This document shows positions 53,978-64,000 of a DNA stretch of 64,000 nucleotides, in pieces. The notes under the pieces are model-generated. The model was not told the DNA's origin. It saw only the letters and a list, made by a program, of their open reading frames with translations, and ran no database searches. This stretch comes from Takakia lepidozioides (Eukaryota; Streptophyta; Takakiopsida; Takakiales; Takakiaceae), in the NCBI GenBank assembly GCA_030704615.1, contig CM060732.1:7438001-7502000 (forward strand). The letters are read 5' to 3'. A program made the position numbers and the translations under genes. The first letter of the stretch is position 1. Every line of letters starts with the position of its first letter.

Positions 53978-54755
53978 AGGTGGCCGGCAGTGGTATCTGC
54001 CGTGGACAGTGGGTTATGAGGTGTCCATGTTTGAGTGGTCTAGGGGTAGGGAAATTTGGGGGGTGAGCGGTGTATGAAAATATGTGGAGGGTGATTTTTA
54101 CGGCATCGTAGTGGGTATAGGTGGAGCTGGTTGCTGGCGTATGAATGGGTGGGCTAATGGTATTTAGGTTAATGAGAGGGCATGCCAGGCAGTCAGGGTA
54201 TGGGTTGAGGGCGGCCTTCGGGTATGAGGTGGGTCTTGGCTTTAGATAAGGAGGGAAGAGGTAGGTGGGTGGGTCCTTTAGATGAATGTATTCATATAAA
54301 TGTACGGATGGAGTTGGTTGGATGAAGTGTTTCTTTTGAGGGGTTTGTGGCAGGGGTGGGGAGAGCAACATGAGAGCAATCCCGGTGGGGCACCATGCAT
54401 GAGGCGTCGTGGGTTGGGGTGATGTGGTTTCATTCAGGGAAGGGGTTGATGGGGTTTGGGCAACAGTTTGAGAGGTGGTAATATGTGGGCAAAGTGATCT
54501 AGGGATGAGTAGTGCATAGTGAGGACTGGGGGCATACTGATTGTGAGATAAAGCCAATCCACTGTATGGGTATTTGGGGTTGAGATGTGGGGCTTTAGGC
54601 AGAGGATGGGGATGAAAGTGACAGGTTGGATGATAGAGGGTATGGATGAGGCCTTCGAATGAATGGCGAGGGGCCCAGTTTGGGTGGGATGGATGGTTGT
54701 GGATGGAGTATATTTCGTGGGTAGTGCACTGGTGAGTAACAGATACGTATGTCAT
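53853..54755 (-). CDS. LINE-2 5' ORF (300 codons), Pro/His/Thr-rich
   Basis: Low-complexity protein without a recognised domain, similar in composition and position to the LINE-1 5' ORF. It may be ORF1 or the N-terminal part released by the 2A-like site. Start uncertain. Confidence 0.45.
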   Translation of the reverse strand: MTYVSVTHQCTTHEIYSIHNHPSHPNWAPRHSFEGLIHTLYHPTCHFHPHPLPKAPHLNPKYPYSGLALSHNQYAPSPHYALLIPRSLCPHITTSQTVAQTPSTPSLNETTSPQPTTPHAWCPTGIALMLLSPPLPQTPQKKHFIQPTPSVHLYEYIHLKDPPTYLFPPYLKPRPTSYPKAALNPYPDCLACPLINLNTISPPIHTPATSSTYTHYDAVKITLHIFSYTAHPPNFPTPRPLKHGHLITHCPRQIPLPATCASKHSRHHPQDPPTSMRTDYVTTLRGHPPQPGTPYHHQYH

Positions 54756-55085
54756 ATGTATTATAAGCTGGAGAGAAATTGCGTGGGTTGTTGTATAAAA
54801 TCATGACTTGGGGGAAGAGATATGAATGTGAAATTGAGTATGACTCAAGGAGCCAGTAGATCACAGAGATACGTATGTCATACATATAATGGGCTGGAGA
54901 GAAATTGTGTTGGTGACTGTAAAATCAAGACTTGGGAAGAGAGATACGAATGTGAAATTGAGTATGGCTCCGGGAGCCAGTAGATCACACAGATACGTAT
55001 GTCATACATATTATGAGCTGGAGAGAAATTGCGTGGATCGTTATGTAAAATCATGACTTGGGGAGAGAAATATTGAAGTTTACAT
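54741..55085 (-). repeat. Three tandem units of about 125 bp upstream of LINE-2
   Basis: AGATACGTATGTCAT recurs at 54741, 54867 and 54991. Each unit continues with GCTGGAGAGAAATTG and ends with GGAGCCAGTAGATCAC. The units lie at the 5' side of LINE-2 in its own orientation, where some LINEs carry tandem promoter monomers. Confidence 0.85.
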
Positions 55086-55088
55086 GTG

Positions 55089-55165
55089 AAGTGATTTTCG
55101 AAGTGATTTTCAGAGTGATTTTTAGAGTGATGTCCAGAGTGATTTCCAGAGTGATTTCCAGAGTT
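55089..55165. repeat. Short tandem repeat, about 15-bp units
   Basis: About five to six copies of GTGATTTCCAGA-type units in a row, directly beyond the 125-bp units. Confidence 0.8.
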
Positions 55166-55261
55166 GCTTGAACCCCGGCAGGTGAGGTGCATTGTATAGC
55201 AAAAGTAGGAAGGAGGACCTTCCCATGGTAACCAGTATACCCGAATCATTTTTTAAGAGGC

Positions 55262-55470
55262 CCGAGGTAACAATTTCCCAAGGTAACATTTTCCCAAGGT
55301 AGCACTTCCCCAAGGTGGCACATTCCCAAGGTAGCGTTTCCGCACAGGTAACAAGTTCCAGAGGTACCATTTTCCCGAGGTAACAATATCCAGAGGTAAC
55401 AATTTCCTGAGGTAACAATATTCAGAGGTAACAATTTCCCAAGGTAGCAATTTCCCGAGGTAGCTAGTAG
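55262..55470. repeat. Minisatellite of 16-18-bp GAGGTAACAATTTCCC units
   Basis: At least 11 imperfect copies of AGGTAACAATTTCCCG. The minus-strand ORFs over it (CYLGKMLPWEIVTSG) are translations of the repeat and not genes. Confidence 0.88.
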
Positions 55471-56080
55471 TTCTGAGTATCTTGCGCAGGAGAGTGATAA
55501 TGTGCTGAGTGACAATCGTTCAAGAAATAGCATGGAAGAGCACTGTGGGGGAGATAACGGTAATGAGGCCTGTACATGAATATCTGGATAAATGTATTTT
55601 AGATCAATGGTATCGAGGGCAAAGGCCCGTAAGTGACAAATAAATGATGGAGCAACAATTCACAGTTTTTGTAAACTGAACAAACACTTGATCACGATGC
55701 GGGAAGAGGTAATTCATAGTAGTGATGATAGGGTCTTGAGTGATAGATCTGTGGGTAGTAGCAATTCACAATACTTTCAGCAAGAGAGAACATTTGATCA
55801 GTGAGTGGAGACAAATGTTTCACAGCAATGGAGATGAGGGCAAAAGCTCTCGAATAACAAACATGATGGGATCAGCAATTCATAGGATTTGGAACAAGAA
55901 CAGGTTGTCTGAGGCCAGATTTACAGCTAATAGGGGTGAGAACCTTAAGGGGGTGGGGGGAAAATTTCTTGTGCAGGGGGGGGTGCCTTCATATTTGAGT
56001 CGTATGGATGCAGTGTCCAACGGCGTGTTCCTTGAGGTGTGGTCAGCCAGCTGTTGTGCCCTGTCAGTTTAGTCCAGTCA
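55471..56080. other. Spacer with imperfect repeats around GCAATTCACA; no gene recognised
   Basis: GCAATTCACAG-like segments recur near 55654, 55757 and 55872 with surrounding similarity. No coding region. Confidence 0.4.
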
Positions 56081-59000
56081 TTATGGTAAGAACATGCAGG
56101 CATTACAGGGTTCGTTAATCAGTGCATACAACGTGAGCTGATAGTTGGAATGGAAAGCACGGGAGATAGCATGTGCAGCAGGTAGAGTTACTTCCCTTGG
56201 TTGGTTGTCAGGAGTGTTTGGTACAACTACAGCAAAACCAGCTCTGAAGATGCCGCCATGGACCTCTTTGCCCTTTCCCAGAACTGCCAGGGCAGTGTGT
56301 AGAGTGACATTTGGTACAGCTACAGAAAAACCTGCAAGCATCGCATTCCACGACACCACAACTCGTTCAGGCATAGTGTCAAACACTCCCTTTGCATCGT
56401 CGATGCACCCACATTTTGCATACATGTCCACCAGGGTATTTGTCAGAATGACAGTTGGTACAATTCCAGCTCTGAAGATGTCGCCATGGACCTCTTTGCC
56501 ATTTTTCAGATCTGCCAGGGCAGTGTGTAGAGTGACATTTGGTACAACTGCAGCAGGACCTGCAAGTATCACATTCCACGACACCACATCTTGTTCAGCC
56601 ATAGTGTCAAACACTCCCTTTGCATCGTCGATGCACCCACATTTTGCATACATGTCCACCAGGGTATTGTTCAGAATGACAGTTGGTACAATTCCAGCTC
56701 TGAAGATGTCGCCATGGACCTCTTTGCCATTTTCCAGATCTGCCAGGGCAGTGTGCAGAATGACATTTGGTACAACTACAGCAAAACCTGCAAGCATCGC
56801 ATTCCACGACACCAAATCTCGTTCAGCCGTAGTGTCAAACACTCCCTTTGTATCCTCGATACACCCACATTTTGCATACATGTCCATCAGGGTATTGTTC
56901 AGAATGACAGTTGGTACAATTCCAGCTCTGAAGATGTCGCCATGGACCTCACTATCCTTTTCCAGATCCGCCAAGGCAGTGTCTTTAATCACAAAAGAAG
57001 AGTTGCCACTGAGAAGCTTCACATCTGCTGTGATTAGTGTGGTATAGATGGATATGACCTGCTGGGGCAGAATAGGTACAGTGGATACGTTTGTCGTAGA
57101 GAGACACAGCAGCGTTGGCAGGAAACATGTGCCATTTGATTGTATGGCTGCCAAACCAGAGGCATAATCCAAACCAGCTTGCAATATACTATCACTGGTC
57201 CCCTGTATTGCAAAACACCAAATTCTGCTGGTTGTTGAATTGATGCCTACATCTGAAATGCCAATTCCAGTTAGGTCAAGTGCATAAACTGAAGACAGAT
57301 CGGCAATGAAGACACCATAGTTCCGCTGCGAGGTGGGGCCGTCGTCCTTATCCTCATTGAAAAGTTCATAAAGACATGTATCAATCCCAACGCCAGGTCT
57401 GGCAGGAGTCCCAGTCATGTTAAGCACATGCTTGATGAGGTTGGTGTTGTAGGTTTGGGCATTTGAAGCTGACATTCCAACCTCATTAGTATCCCCTTGT
57501 GTTGGCCACCCAGTTTCACTGACAACAACTGTGACATCTGAGTGATTGAGTGCAGCTATGGCAGTGTAGACAGGATCAAAATAGCATCAAACAGGTTGGT
57601 GTATAGGAACGCAGTGGCTGAATCCACACCACCTGTATTGGACTCGGATAGTGCATACTGAAGGGATATGACCTGTGAGTTCTGCTCATCGGCTGTGAAC
57701 ACTTGGAGCGCATCCACGATGCTCCCGCATTTTACATACATGTTGACAATGGTGTTGTGTAGAAAAACATTCGGCCTGAATCCACTTTGGATAATGTGAG
57801 CATGCACCTGCTTTCTTGCTGCCAGGCCTTTCATCTTGATGCACTTACGCAAGAGATAGACATAAGTATCTAAATCTGCAGAGCAACATGCGGATATATT
57901 GGAGAGGGTCTGTGTGGGTTGCAGTTTCCAGACTGCCGAGCTGGGCACACCAGCAACATCTCGTGGCTTTGAGCGGGGGGGTAGGCAGCAGTAAGCCCTT
58001 GGACACTTGAGGAAAGAAGCTGATGTTGATCCTGGTATACGGGGGGCACCGCGCACAGATTTAGTTGACACTTCAGGAGTTATCTGTTCAAGTTGCATCA
58101 GTATACACTTGGCGTGTCTTGAGTAGGTGCCATGAAATTGCTGGGGAACCTCAGCCATTGTACTGCCCTTGAGGATATTTGCTGGCCTACCATTGATAAT
58201 CCGTGGCAGCAGTACGCGGCCAACTTTGCCATGTCTCCAAGTGCTAGCAGGCTCCTTGGGTTCAAGAAGCGAACCCAAGTCGGGAGGGCTGTTTATAAAC
58301 GTTTGTCTGTGAGGCCATATCTGCTCGAACTTGATGCGGTGCCAGTCATTTGTAGTGCGCCAAACGCATGGACTGCCCTGAATAGCGGTAACTAGCAGCA
58401 TATCGACTGAGATACGTGATAGCCAAGGAGAAGACGGCCTATAGTGCTTCGTCTTGTCGGTAGTGCGATCTTTGTGTGTATCGGTAAGAAAATGGTCGGC
58501 AACCTGCCGCCTCTGGTCCCTGGCAAGTAGACTTTGAAGCTGGGGAGCAACTCTTTGGGAAAGGAGATTGAAGTACTTCTGTTCCAGTAGACATATAATG
58601 TACATGTTGTTGCCGAGTAGAGCCTGCAGATGAGAAGATGCATAGCCCGCAGCGTCTTTCTTCGTCATTATAGCCTGGTTGGTGTATGCAGTGTGGGGAG
58701 GTCCTGTCTGGGCCTTGATAAAAAAGCAGTCACTGAGCAACAACCTTGTCGCAGAGGGCATGCTTGCCTGGTAAAAGATTAATGTCGTGTACCCATAGAT
58801 TGTACAAGTGGGAGTAGCCGCCACCTTCATGCCGTAGCGGGTGCGAATGAGGGGAGGTGCTATGCGCCATGGCTGGGGCCACCAGTGAGTGTCCCTGTTG
58901 TAGCGTTGTTTCCCTGCCGGTGTCTTTGTACTGAACCTCGTGTGTGCGGAGAGCTTTGGTGGGCAAGTATAGATGGAGCCCGCATTAGAGTAGTAGAGCC

Positions 59001-59238
59001 AGTGGTTGGGGGCGCTCGAGAGAGTGTCTCCGTGCTCCGATCTTGAAGCAGAGTGGCAGGTGTTGAAGAGGAACGTATTGTGCCTTGGTGTGAAATTTTT
59101 CACGGAATCCTGTAAAATGATACTTAACAGCAGCGTCGTGAACAAGCCATAGATGGCATACCAATGTCTAGCCTGTGAGTGATGTCTGCGCTGCGCAGCA
59201 GCGTGAGGGAAGAGGAGCTTGGGCATGGCGGCAAGCAT
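56081..59238 (-). pseudogene. Chimeric PPR - GH17/X8 glucanase - PPR gene
   Basis: Two ORFs read as one protein with a one-base break near 57585. Codons 1-440 are unrecognised with one hydrophobic segment (YGLFTTLLLSIIL, residues 30-42). A PPR unit follows (TYVYLLRKCIKMKGLAARKQ, NTIVNMYVKCGSIVDALQVF, about 57880-57700). Next, without a visible intron, comes the C-terminal third of a GH17 beta-1,3-glucanase: ISLQYALSESNTGG, YTNLFDA, VVVSETGWPTQGD with the nucleophile Glu, and GPTSQRNYGVF. A degenerate X8 segment (WCFAIQGTSDSILQAGLDYA) follows. From about 57000 the frame runs into PPR repeats (LVDMYAKCGCIDDAKGVF). The GH17 acid/base half is absent, so no glucanase activity is expected. It may be a chimeric retrogene or a pseudogene. 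Confidence 0.65.
56170..56990 (-). repeat. 228-bp tandem repeat encoding 76-residue PPR units
   Basis: CCAGCTCTGAAGATG recurs at 56238, 56466, 56694 and 56922, exactly 228 bp apart. Each unit encodes NGKEVHGDIFRAGIVPT, LVDMYAKCGCIDDAKGVF and VVSWNAMLAGF. A normal PLS triplet is about 100 residues, so each unit lacks roughly 25 residues. Confidence 0.92.
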
Positions 59239-59239
59239 A

Positions 59240-61303
59240 GCTAAAAACAGAGAGGGCTAAAATGACGGGAAGGCTAAAAGAGAATACATGAAGAGACAGG
59301 AGAGCGGGAAAATATGGCGGAACCCTAGAAGATAGTCATGGCTAAAATCCTGGCTAACGATCGTGGAGGGAATGAGGAGGGGGGCGGAGCGCGCCCGACC
59401 CTCCCGCCCACCCGCGAGAGGATGCGTTAACCCTTAAGTTCCCAAGCCCTTTTTTGACTTTTTACCAATTTTGGGTACCCAGCTGTAGTAAATTGCCCCT
59501 AGAAACCTACCAAGAATCATCCAGAGATTCCAGCCTTATAGCAGTGGGCCCAGCTCATTTATGCATGACATACCAAAAAATGAGCCAAGTCCACAGTGGA
59601 AATTGTGAGATTATAAAGGTGGCCCAGACCTCAAATATCAGGTCCCAAAGAAAAAGTGAGAAAGAAATTGGTTTGACCAAATCAAAACCTAGCTTTATCC
59701 AATTTTGCTTGCCCCAAGACCCACCATTTCCAAATCAACACTAAATTGCAGGTCCAATTGATTTTTTCACTTATGGTTGCTTTGCATGCAATTACATAGG
59801 GGTTGAAATTTCAAAATTGACAAGAGAAAATGTGCCTCCAAATGAAGTACTTTTTTTTCTACAAAATCTTTAATAGCCAATGGTGGATGTGTGTACACAC
59901 ACCACAAGGTGAAGTGCTTTTTCTAAAATTGCTAATTTTCTGCCAAAAATGGCCTTTGGAGTGCAATCTGTTTTGGCCTTGTTTACCTGCCACATCAGTC
60001 AACATATTAACGTAAATGAGAGATCTAAAATATTTTTTGTAGGTGGTAGCTTTTGTTTTTTTTCAATTTTGTTTTTTGCATCATACTCAAGACAAATCCC
60101 TTGTCATTAAAGCCTCAGGAGTGGGGCCCATCAGATTAGATCTGCAAAAATTTGGTCGAACTGCAAATTCAAAGTGACCCGATTCAGGTAGCTTGAATGA
60201 TCCTATCTCAATTATATTTCAAAATCAGAGCTCAATATCTTTAGCCAATTTCTTGAAGGTGTAGCACTTGCATTGATTGCTAATATATGATATGGTTTCG
60301 TGGATTTTACTCGTGCACGGGAGATCTCCCTTACTCAATTGCCATATGATTATCGAATGTTATTTTTTCAATAATACTTCCCAAAAGTTGAAATTTATTG
60401 TATTAAAATTTATTTTAATACTTTTTTAATCACTTTCTGCTATTTATGAAAAGTCCAGATTTCATGTTTTAGTCCAGATTTAGTTAAAACCTAGTTCAGG
60501 CTAGTACCCAATGATGATACCTCTACTATACCTGCATATAGACTAATTTACCAAAGCTAACTAAGTTTCGTTGTAATCAAGCGCTATACCGCTATACCTA
60601 CACAAAGGGCCTTTGGTAGAGGTTGTCTCATGAAACTTGACTTGGGCACCGAAAGTAGACTCCAAACATATGCGGCTATAAAAAATGATCTATTTTGTCA
60701 TTTCCTGTATGAAGTAACATTATTAAATAGGAGAAATGTTGTAGGCGCTATAACACCTATAATATTCTACATTGTAGTTTTGTCCCACCTTCTCTGAAGT
60801 CACGAAGCGCTTTTAGGGCAGAGGTGCCCTAAAAGTGGGAGGATCATATCAGTTGGAGGACGAGAAGTAGCGAGAGAACAATGCAGCAGCGGGAGAATTG
60901 TGGAGTGGTGGTAGCGTTGTGTACTGTGGCAACCTTCTTGGAACACCAAATGACAAGATCTGGCCAGGAGTAAGCACATTCCCATACTGGCATGAGTTCC
61001 TCCAATCATTGAGAAATATATCATTTTAGCTAAAGTTGTACTTCTTGCGTACATGCAGGTGACTAATGAGCTTGGAGGAGAGAACTTTAGGGGTGGTGGA
61101 CAGGGTTACCAAACCCTCCTCAACACACACACTGAAATAAAGAGTTTGATTACATGGTTTGTTTTCAACCTGCCCACACTGTATACTGTGGTCTGTTAAC
61201 ACATTTTGCTATAGAGTAGTTGTTGGTTTCAAAGTACATTTGGTTCATCTACTTGATAGCCTATGTGAACTTCAGTGACGTAAGTCCTATGGGGAGTATG
61301 TGA
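59240..61303. other. AT-rich stretch; no gene recognised
   Basis: From about 59450 to 60560 the DNA is rich in T and A runs, with no ORF of protein-like composition. No satellite or long inverted repeat was noticed. Confidence 0.45.
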
Positions 61304-61579
61304 GTGGATGCAATGAGTACAGAATTAACAGCAAGCAGCTACAACAAGGACAATAAGGCATTGGCACTGGGGCTAATAAGCATAGATAAGACATATCTTG
61401 TGAGTATGGAAAACAACCATTTTGACGGTGACAAAGTAGTGGATGATTTAGTATTTTATGTGCTGAATGAGGATGCCACAATGAAAATTATCACCAGTGC
61501 CCCTTCTTTTGATGATGTACGACCGTTGAAAAAATTGCAATCAGAGGTCCAAGGGTCTCTTTTCAAAGTCCATCATTAA
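61304..61579 (+). CDS. Short unrecognised ORF (91 codons)
   Basis: MDAMSTELTASSYNKDNKAL to SEVQGSLFKVHH has balanced composition. Protein-like fragments continue beyond the stop (CEKIQELLPIEENGTN, about 61595-61640), so it may be part of a decayed gene. No family recognised and splice sites were not evident. Confidence 0.28.
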   Translation: MDAMSTELTASSYNKDNKALALGLISIDKTYLVSMENNHFDGDKVVDDLVFYVLNEDATMKIITSAPSFDDVRPLKKLQSEVQGSLFKVHH

Positions 61580-63452
61580 TTGAATGTCCAATGCTTGTGT
61601 GAAAAGATTCAAGAGTTACTTCCTATTGAGGAGAATGGGACAAATCGGGGAATGAGAACAGTGCAATCTGCCTTAAGGAGGTCAAATTAAGGATTCCCCA
61701 AAGGAAGGTGGGGGGAGCCTTGAAAATCATTTCACCCTACCATTATGAGCGTAGGAGAAGGGCACAAGCAATCCGGCGGACTCAGTATAATGTAACAATG
61801 TCTATGGCTCTATGGCACATTGATTGTAAGTACTTTATCTCATGCATCTGTTTGTTTTTCGAGGATTCACATGCAAGACCTTTACTTGCATTGCCCGGAC
61901 AACTTATTGACCTCCTTTTCCATCTCCCTTCCGTCTCCACTGACTGATACTCTCAGCCTGCAGAACCAAGCAGCCAATGTAGGTTGGGTAGGCACAACCT
62001 AAGCTAAGAAGAAACAAAGCACATAAAAAAAACCTTAGACAATAAAAGGGATACCTTGATCTTTCCATAATTCTCTAATGCCATCATTTGCCCATGTTGC
62101 CGTAGCTCTTTCAAGCAGACACTTGGGTAGCCACCATTTGAGACTGCATTACTTCTAGCCAGCTGCCCAGGCCAACAATACAATAACTTACAATATTGTA
62201 ATCAACTCATGTCCACTAGGGTAAAGGTCTCTAGTTTCACATTTTTCTCTCCTCAATGAATTCATTGATTTGGGATCTTAAGCTGGTCAACATCTCCCTC
62301 TCTCGCTCTCTCTCTCCCTGAGGCCTCCCTCTCTCTTGTTTAGGCTTCACGACTTCTCCCGTGCTCAGGGAGTCGTGTTCAGGCCTTACCACGGGCAAAA
62401 GATGGACGGGCAGCAAGAATAGACGGGCAACATCTATTTTCAGCTTAGTTTGCATACTGAAATCTGCAACGTGATTATGTAATGGAAAGTCTGAATTTTG
62501 CAACATAATAATTAATTTCTTTGTGAAATCAAGTATGCTTCTAAATTCAATTAAAGACATATTAATGATTTAGTGGTCATTTTGATTTTGATTATTTATA
62601 TCCGGGTCAATAACTGGCTGGTATTAGATTGGAATACCCATCCTATTGATACCCGTCTGCAAATCTCAAAATCATACAACTATTGAGAACCGGCGGATAT
62701 TAAAATGAAGTGAATCTTTCAATACTATGGAACCGGCTGGTATTGAAAATTAATTTTTTTTCAATACCCGGACCCGGCTGGTATTAGAAAAAGTAATACC
62801 CGCCCAACCCCGCTTCACACCAGCTGCCTACGGGCTCCGGGCCAAAAATGGGCTTGGTATGATGCCATTGGCGTCTGTTTTACCGCGCCAGTGCTGGTCA
62901 TGCTCTTACAATCATGGTGCAGCTAGGTTAGGCCTAGTCTGCTGTCATCATCTGGACTACATCAAGGGCCCAGATTAGGCGCCGCGTGGCGGGCCTCTTG
63001 CGCCTCGCCACGCGGCAGGCTCACATCATTCTAGGGTTTCCTGTATGAGCTGCCCCTGACCATGAGTCGGGGGTCTTTGTGTACGAGATATTTATATGTG
63101 TACAAGGTGTTTGGTGCATGTCAGATTGTGTCAGCCCTCTGCGCGTGGATTATCCTTTCGTAGTTTAGCACGCTCTTCCTGCTTTACCCCTTGAACTTGC
63201 ATGCTCCTTTGAGAGGACAGGCGCATATTCTCTCGAGCTCGGAATGAGTCTTCACAAGCCGAATATCCTATGCTCGAAAAATACCATGTCCAAGAGCCTA
63301 TTCACTTCTGCAAAAGGGCATGATGATTATTAAGGACCGTGGATCTTAAGTATCGTTAGCGGTAAGATCGGTCTCCACACTGTGCGGAGTGGAGAGGCAA
63401 CACCGCTTGTCTCGCTCTTATCTCTCCCACACTCTCACTTTTGAGGAGAAAA
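61580..63452. other. No confident gene; short repeats
   Basis: Contains a pyrimidine-rich CTCTCTCT patch (62295-62335), three GGCTGGTATT segments within 62610-62790 including an AACCGGCTGG pair, and a strong GC-rich dyad CGCGTGGCG / CGCCACGCG (62983-63014). Confidence 0.4.
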
Positions 63453-63583
63453 CCATGGCGACGACATCAGCGTTTTTTAATGAGCTCAAGGTCGGGTGTA
63501 CTTTTGTTCCCCACCCTGTCGTTCGCTTACAAAGTTTACATTTACATGAGGAAATGTTTCGTGTTGTTTCTTGGAAGCTGTAA
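63453..63583 (+). CDS. Short ORF in good start context, unrecognised
   Basis: ATG in AAAACCATGGCG (a plant-like start context) opens MATTSAFFNELKVGCTFVPH and ends after 43 codons. It may be a first exon of a gene to the right; a GT lies before the stop (AAGCTGTAAGTT, 63577-63588), a plausible donor. Nothing else supports it. Confidence 0.3.
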
Positions 63584-63718
63584 GTTGACATTGTGTCGTG
63601 TTTGTTTTTTGAGTGTGGGTGTGTGTAACTTTGTCAATTCGATCGAGAGAGATTGTTTTATGAAAGGGTGGAAGTGGGAAAGCGTGGTAATTGCAGGAGT
63701 GTGATAAGGTGTTTAGGG

Positions 63719-63751
<33 letters not shown>
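63719..63751. repeat. (GA)n microsatellite
   Basis: About 15 GA units after a short G run; a shorter GA tract follows at 63921-63942. Confidence 0.95.
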
Positions 63752-63754
<3 letters not shown>

Positions 63755-64000
63755 GTAGCTGTGGCATAGTAGTTCTCTGCGTTCACGTTGATTGAAGCTG
63801 ATTATGGGCACCCTCCTTCCTTAAAGTAATCTCCTAAGCTTCCGAATTTCAGCTGATTTCATCTCTTACGGACTGGATATGAGACTTGACTGTTTTGGGA
63901 TCCGCCATTGTGTGTTGTTTAGAGAGAGAGAGAGGGAGAGAGTGCTAAGGATGTATAGTGACATGGAACCAGGCAGCAGAGCCATTCTTTGTTATGGCGG

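Noticed and set aside
55246-55533. ORF encoding GNCYLGKLLP-type repeats
   Set aside because: It is a translation of the 17-bp minisatellite; all three frames look similar.
56145-57047. 300-codon plus-strand ORF with internal repeats
   Set aside because: It is the reverse strand of the 228-bp PPR repeat; the minus strand has recognisable PPR motifs.

Overview
The window is eukaryotic nuclear DNA from a streptophyte plant. Supporting signs are canonical GT-AG introns, plant-type PPR repeats, a GH17/X8 beta-1,3-glucanase fragment, Ty3/gypsy elements including a chromovirus, and a CACTA-like terminus. PLS-type PPR motifs together with LINEs of an algal or early-plant style suggest a non-seed land plant or a charophyte. 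The species cannot be fixed from sequence alone. The window is repeat-dominated and holds one 500-N gap (7342-7841). Many reading frames break by a single base, often next to homopolymers, so some apparently broken genes may be assembly indels.

Layout. 1-5486 (-): a ten-exon gene whose splice phases were checked by hand. It encodes a ParB/sulfiredoxin-like domain followed by a beta-class DNA methyltransferase-like domain, and runs off the left edge. A 95-bp satellite sits inside one of its introns. 6405-7275: a second satellite (85-bp and 53-bp units) sharing a GGCGCC-centred palindrome with the first. 7842-13990 (+): the 3' half of a Ty3/gypsy element (copy A): integrase, decanucleotide array, a long coiled-coil accessory ORF, polypurine tract and 3' LTR. 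14097-17817 (-): an unrecognised spliced gene with phase-0 introns and several breaks. 17880-24130: mostly non-coding, with an LTR-like stretch, a dispersed repeat pair and a CACTA-like end.

24134-24920 (-): chromovirus gag and protease. 25955-26880 (+): remnant of the same accessory ORF (copy C). 26885-34037 (-): LINE-1, which keeps ORF1, a 2A-like motif and the start of its APE endonuclease, and contains a 958-bp tandem triplication. 34430-34860 (+): a CTD-like SP-rich ORF. 35534-44690 (-): chromovirus E, split by an LTR-less fragment of gypsy copy B (36722-41850, +). 46600-54755 (-): LINE-2, with a 2A-like motif, APE endonuclease, RT, a Dam-methylase-like domain, RNase H, zinc knuckle and a PD-(D/E)xK-like C-terminus. 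56081-59238 (-): a chimeric PPR / GH17-X8 / PPR gene. 59240-64000: mainly AT-rich DNA without a recognised gene.

The strongest candidates for something new are the eukaryotic, intron-bearing ParB-methyltransferase gene; the dual-endonuclease LINE carrying a Dam-like domain and a 2A-like motif; and the gypsy family whose pol reads through a 10-bp-register array into a large accessory protein. Genes in this window do not form an operon or pathway; the organisation is nested and truncated mobile DNA around a few host-type genes.
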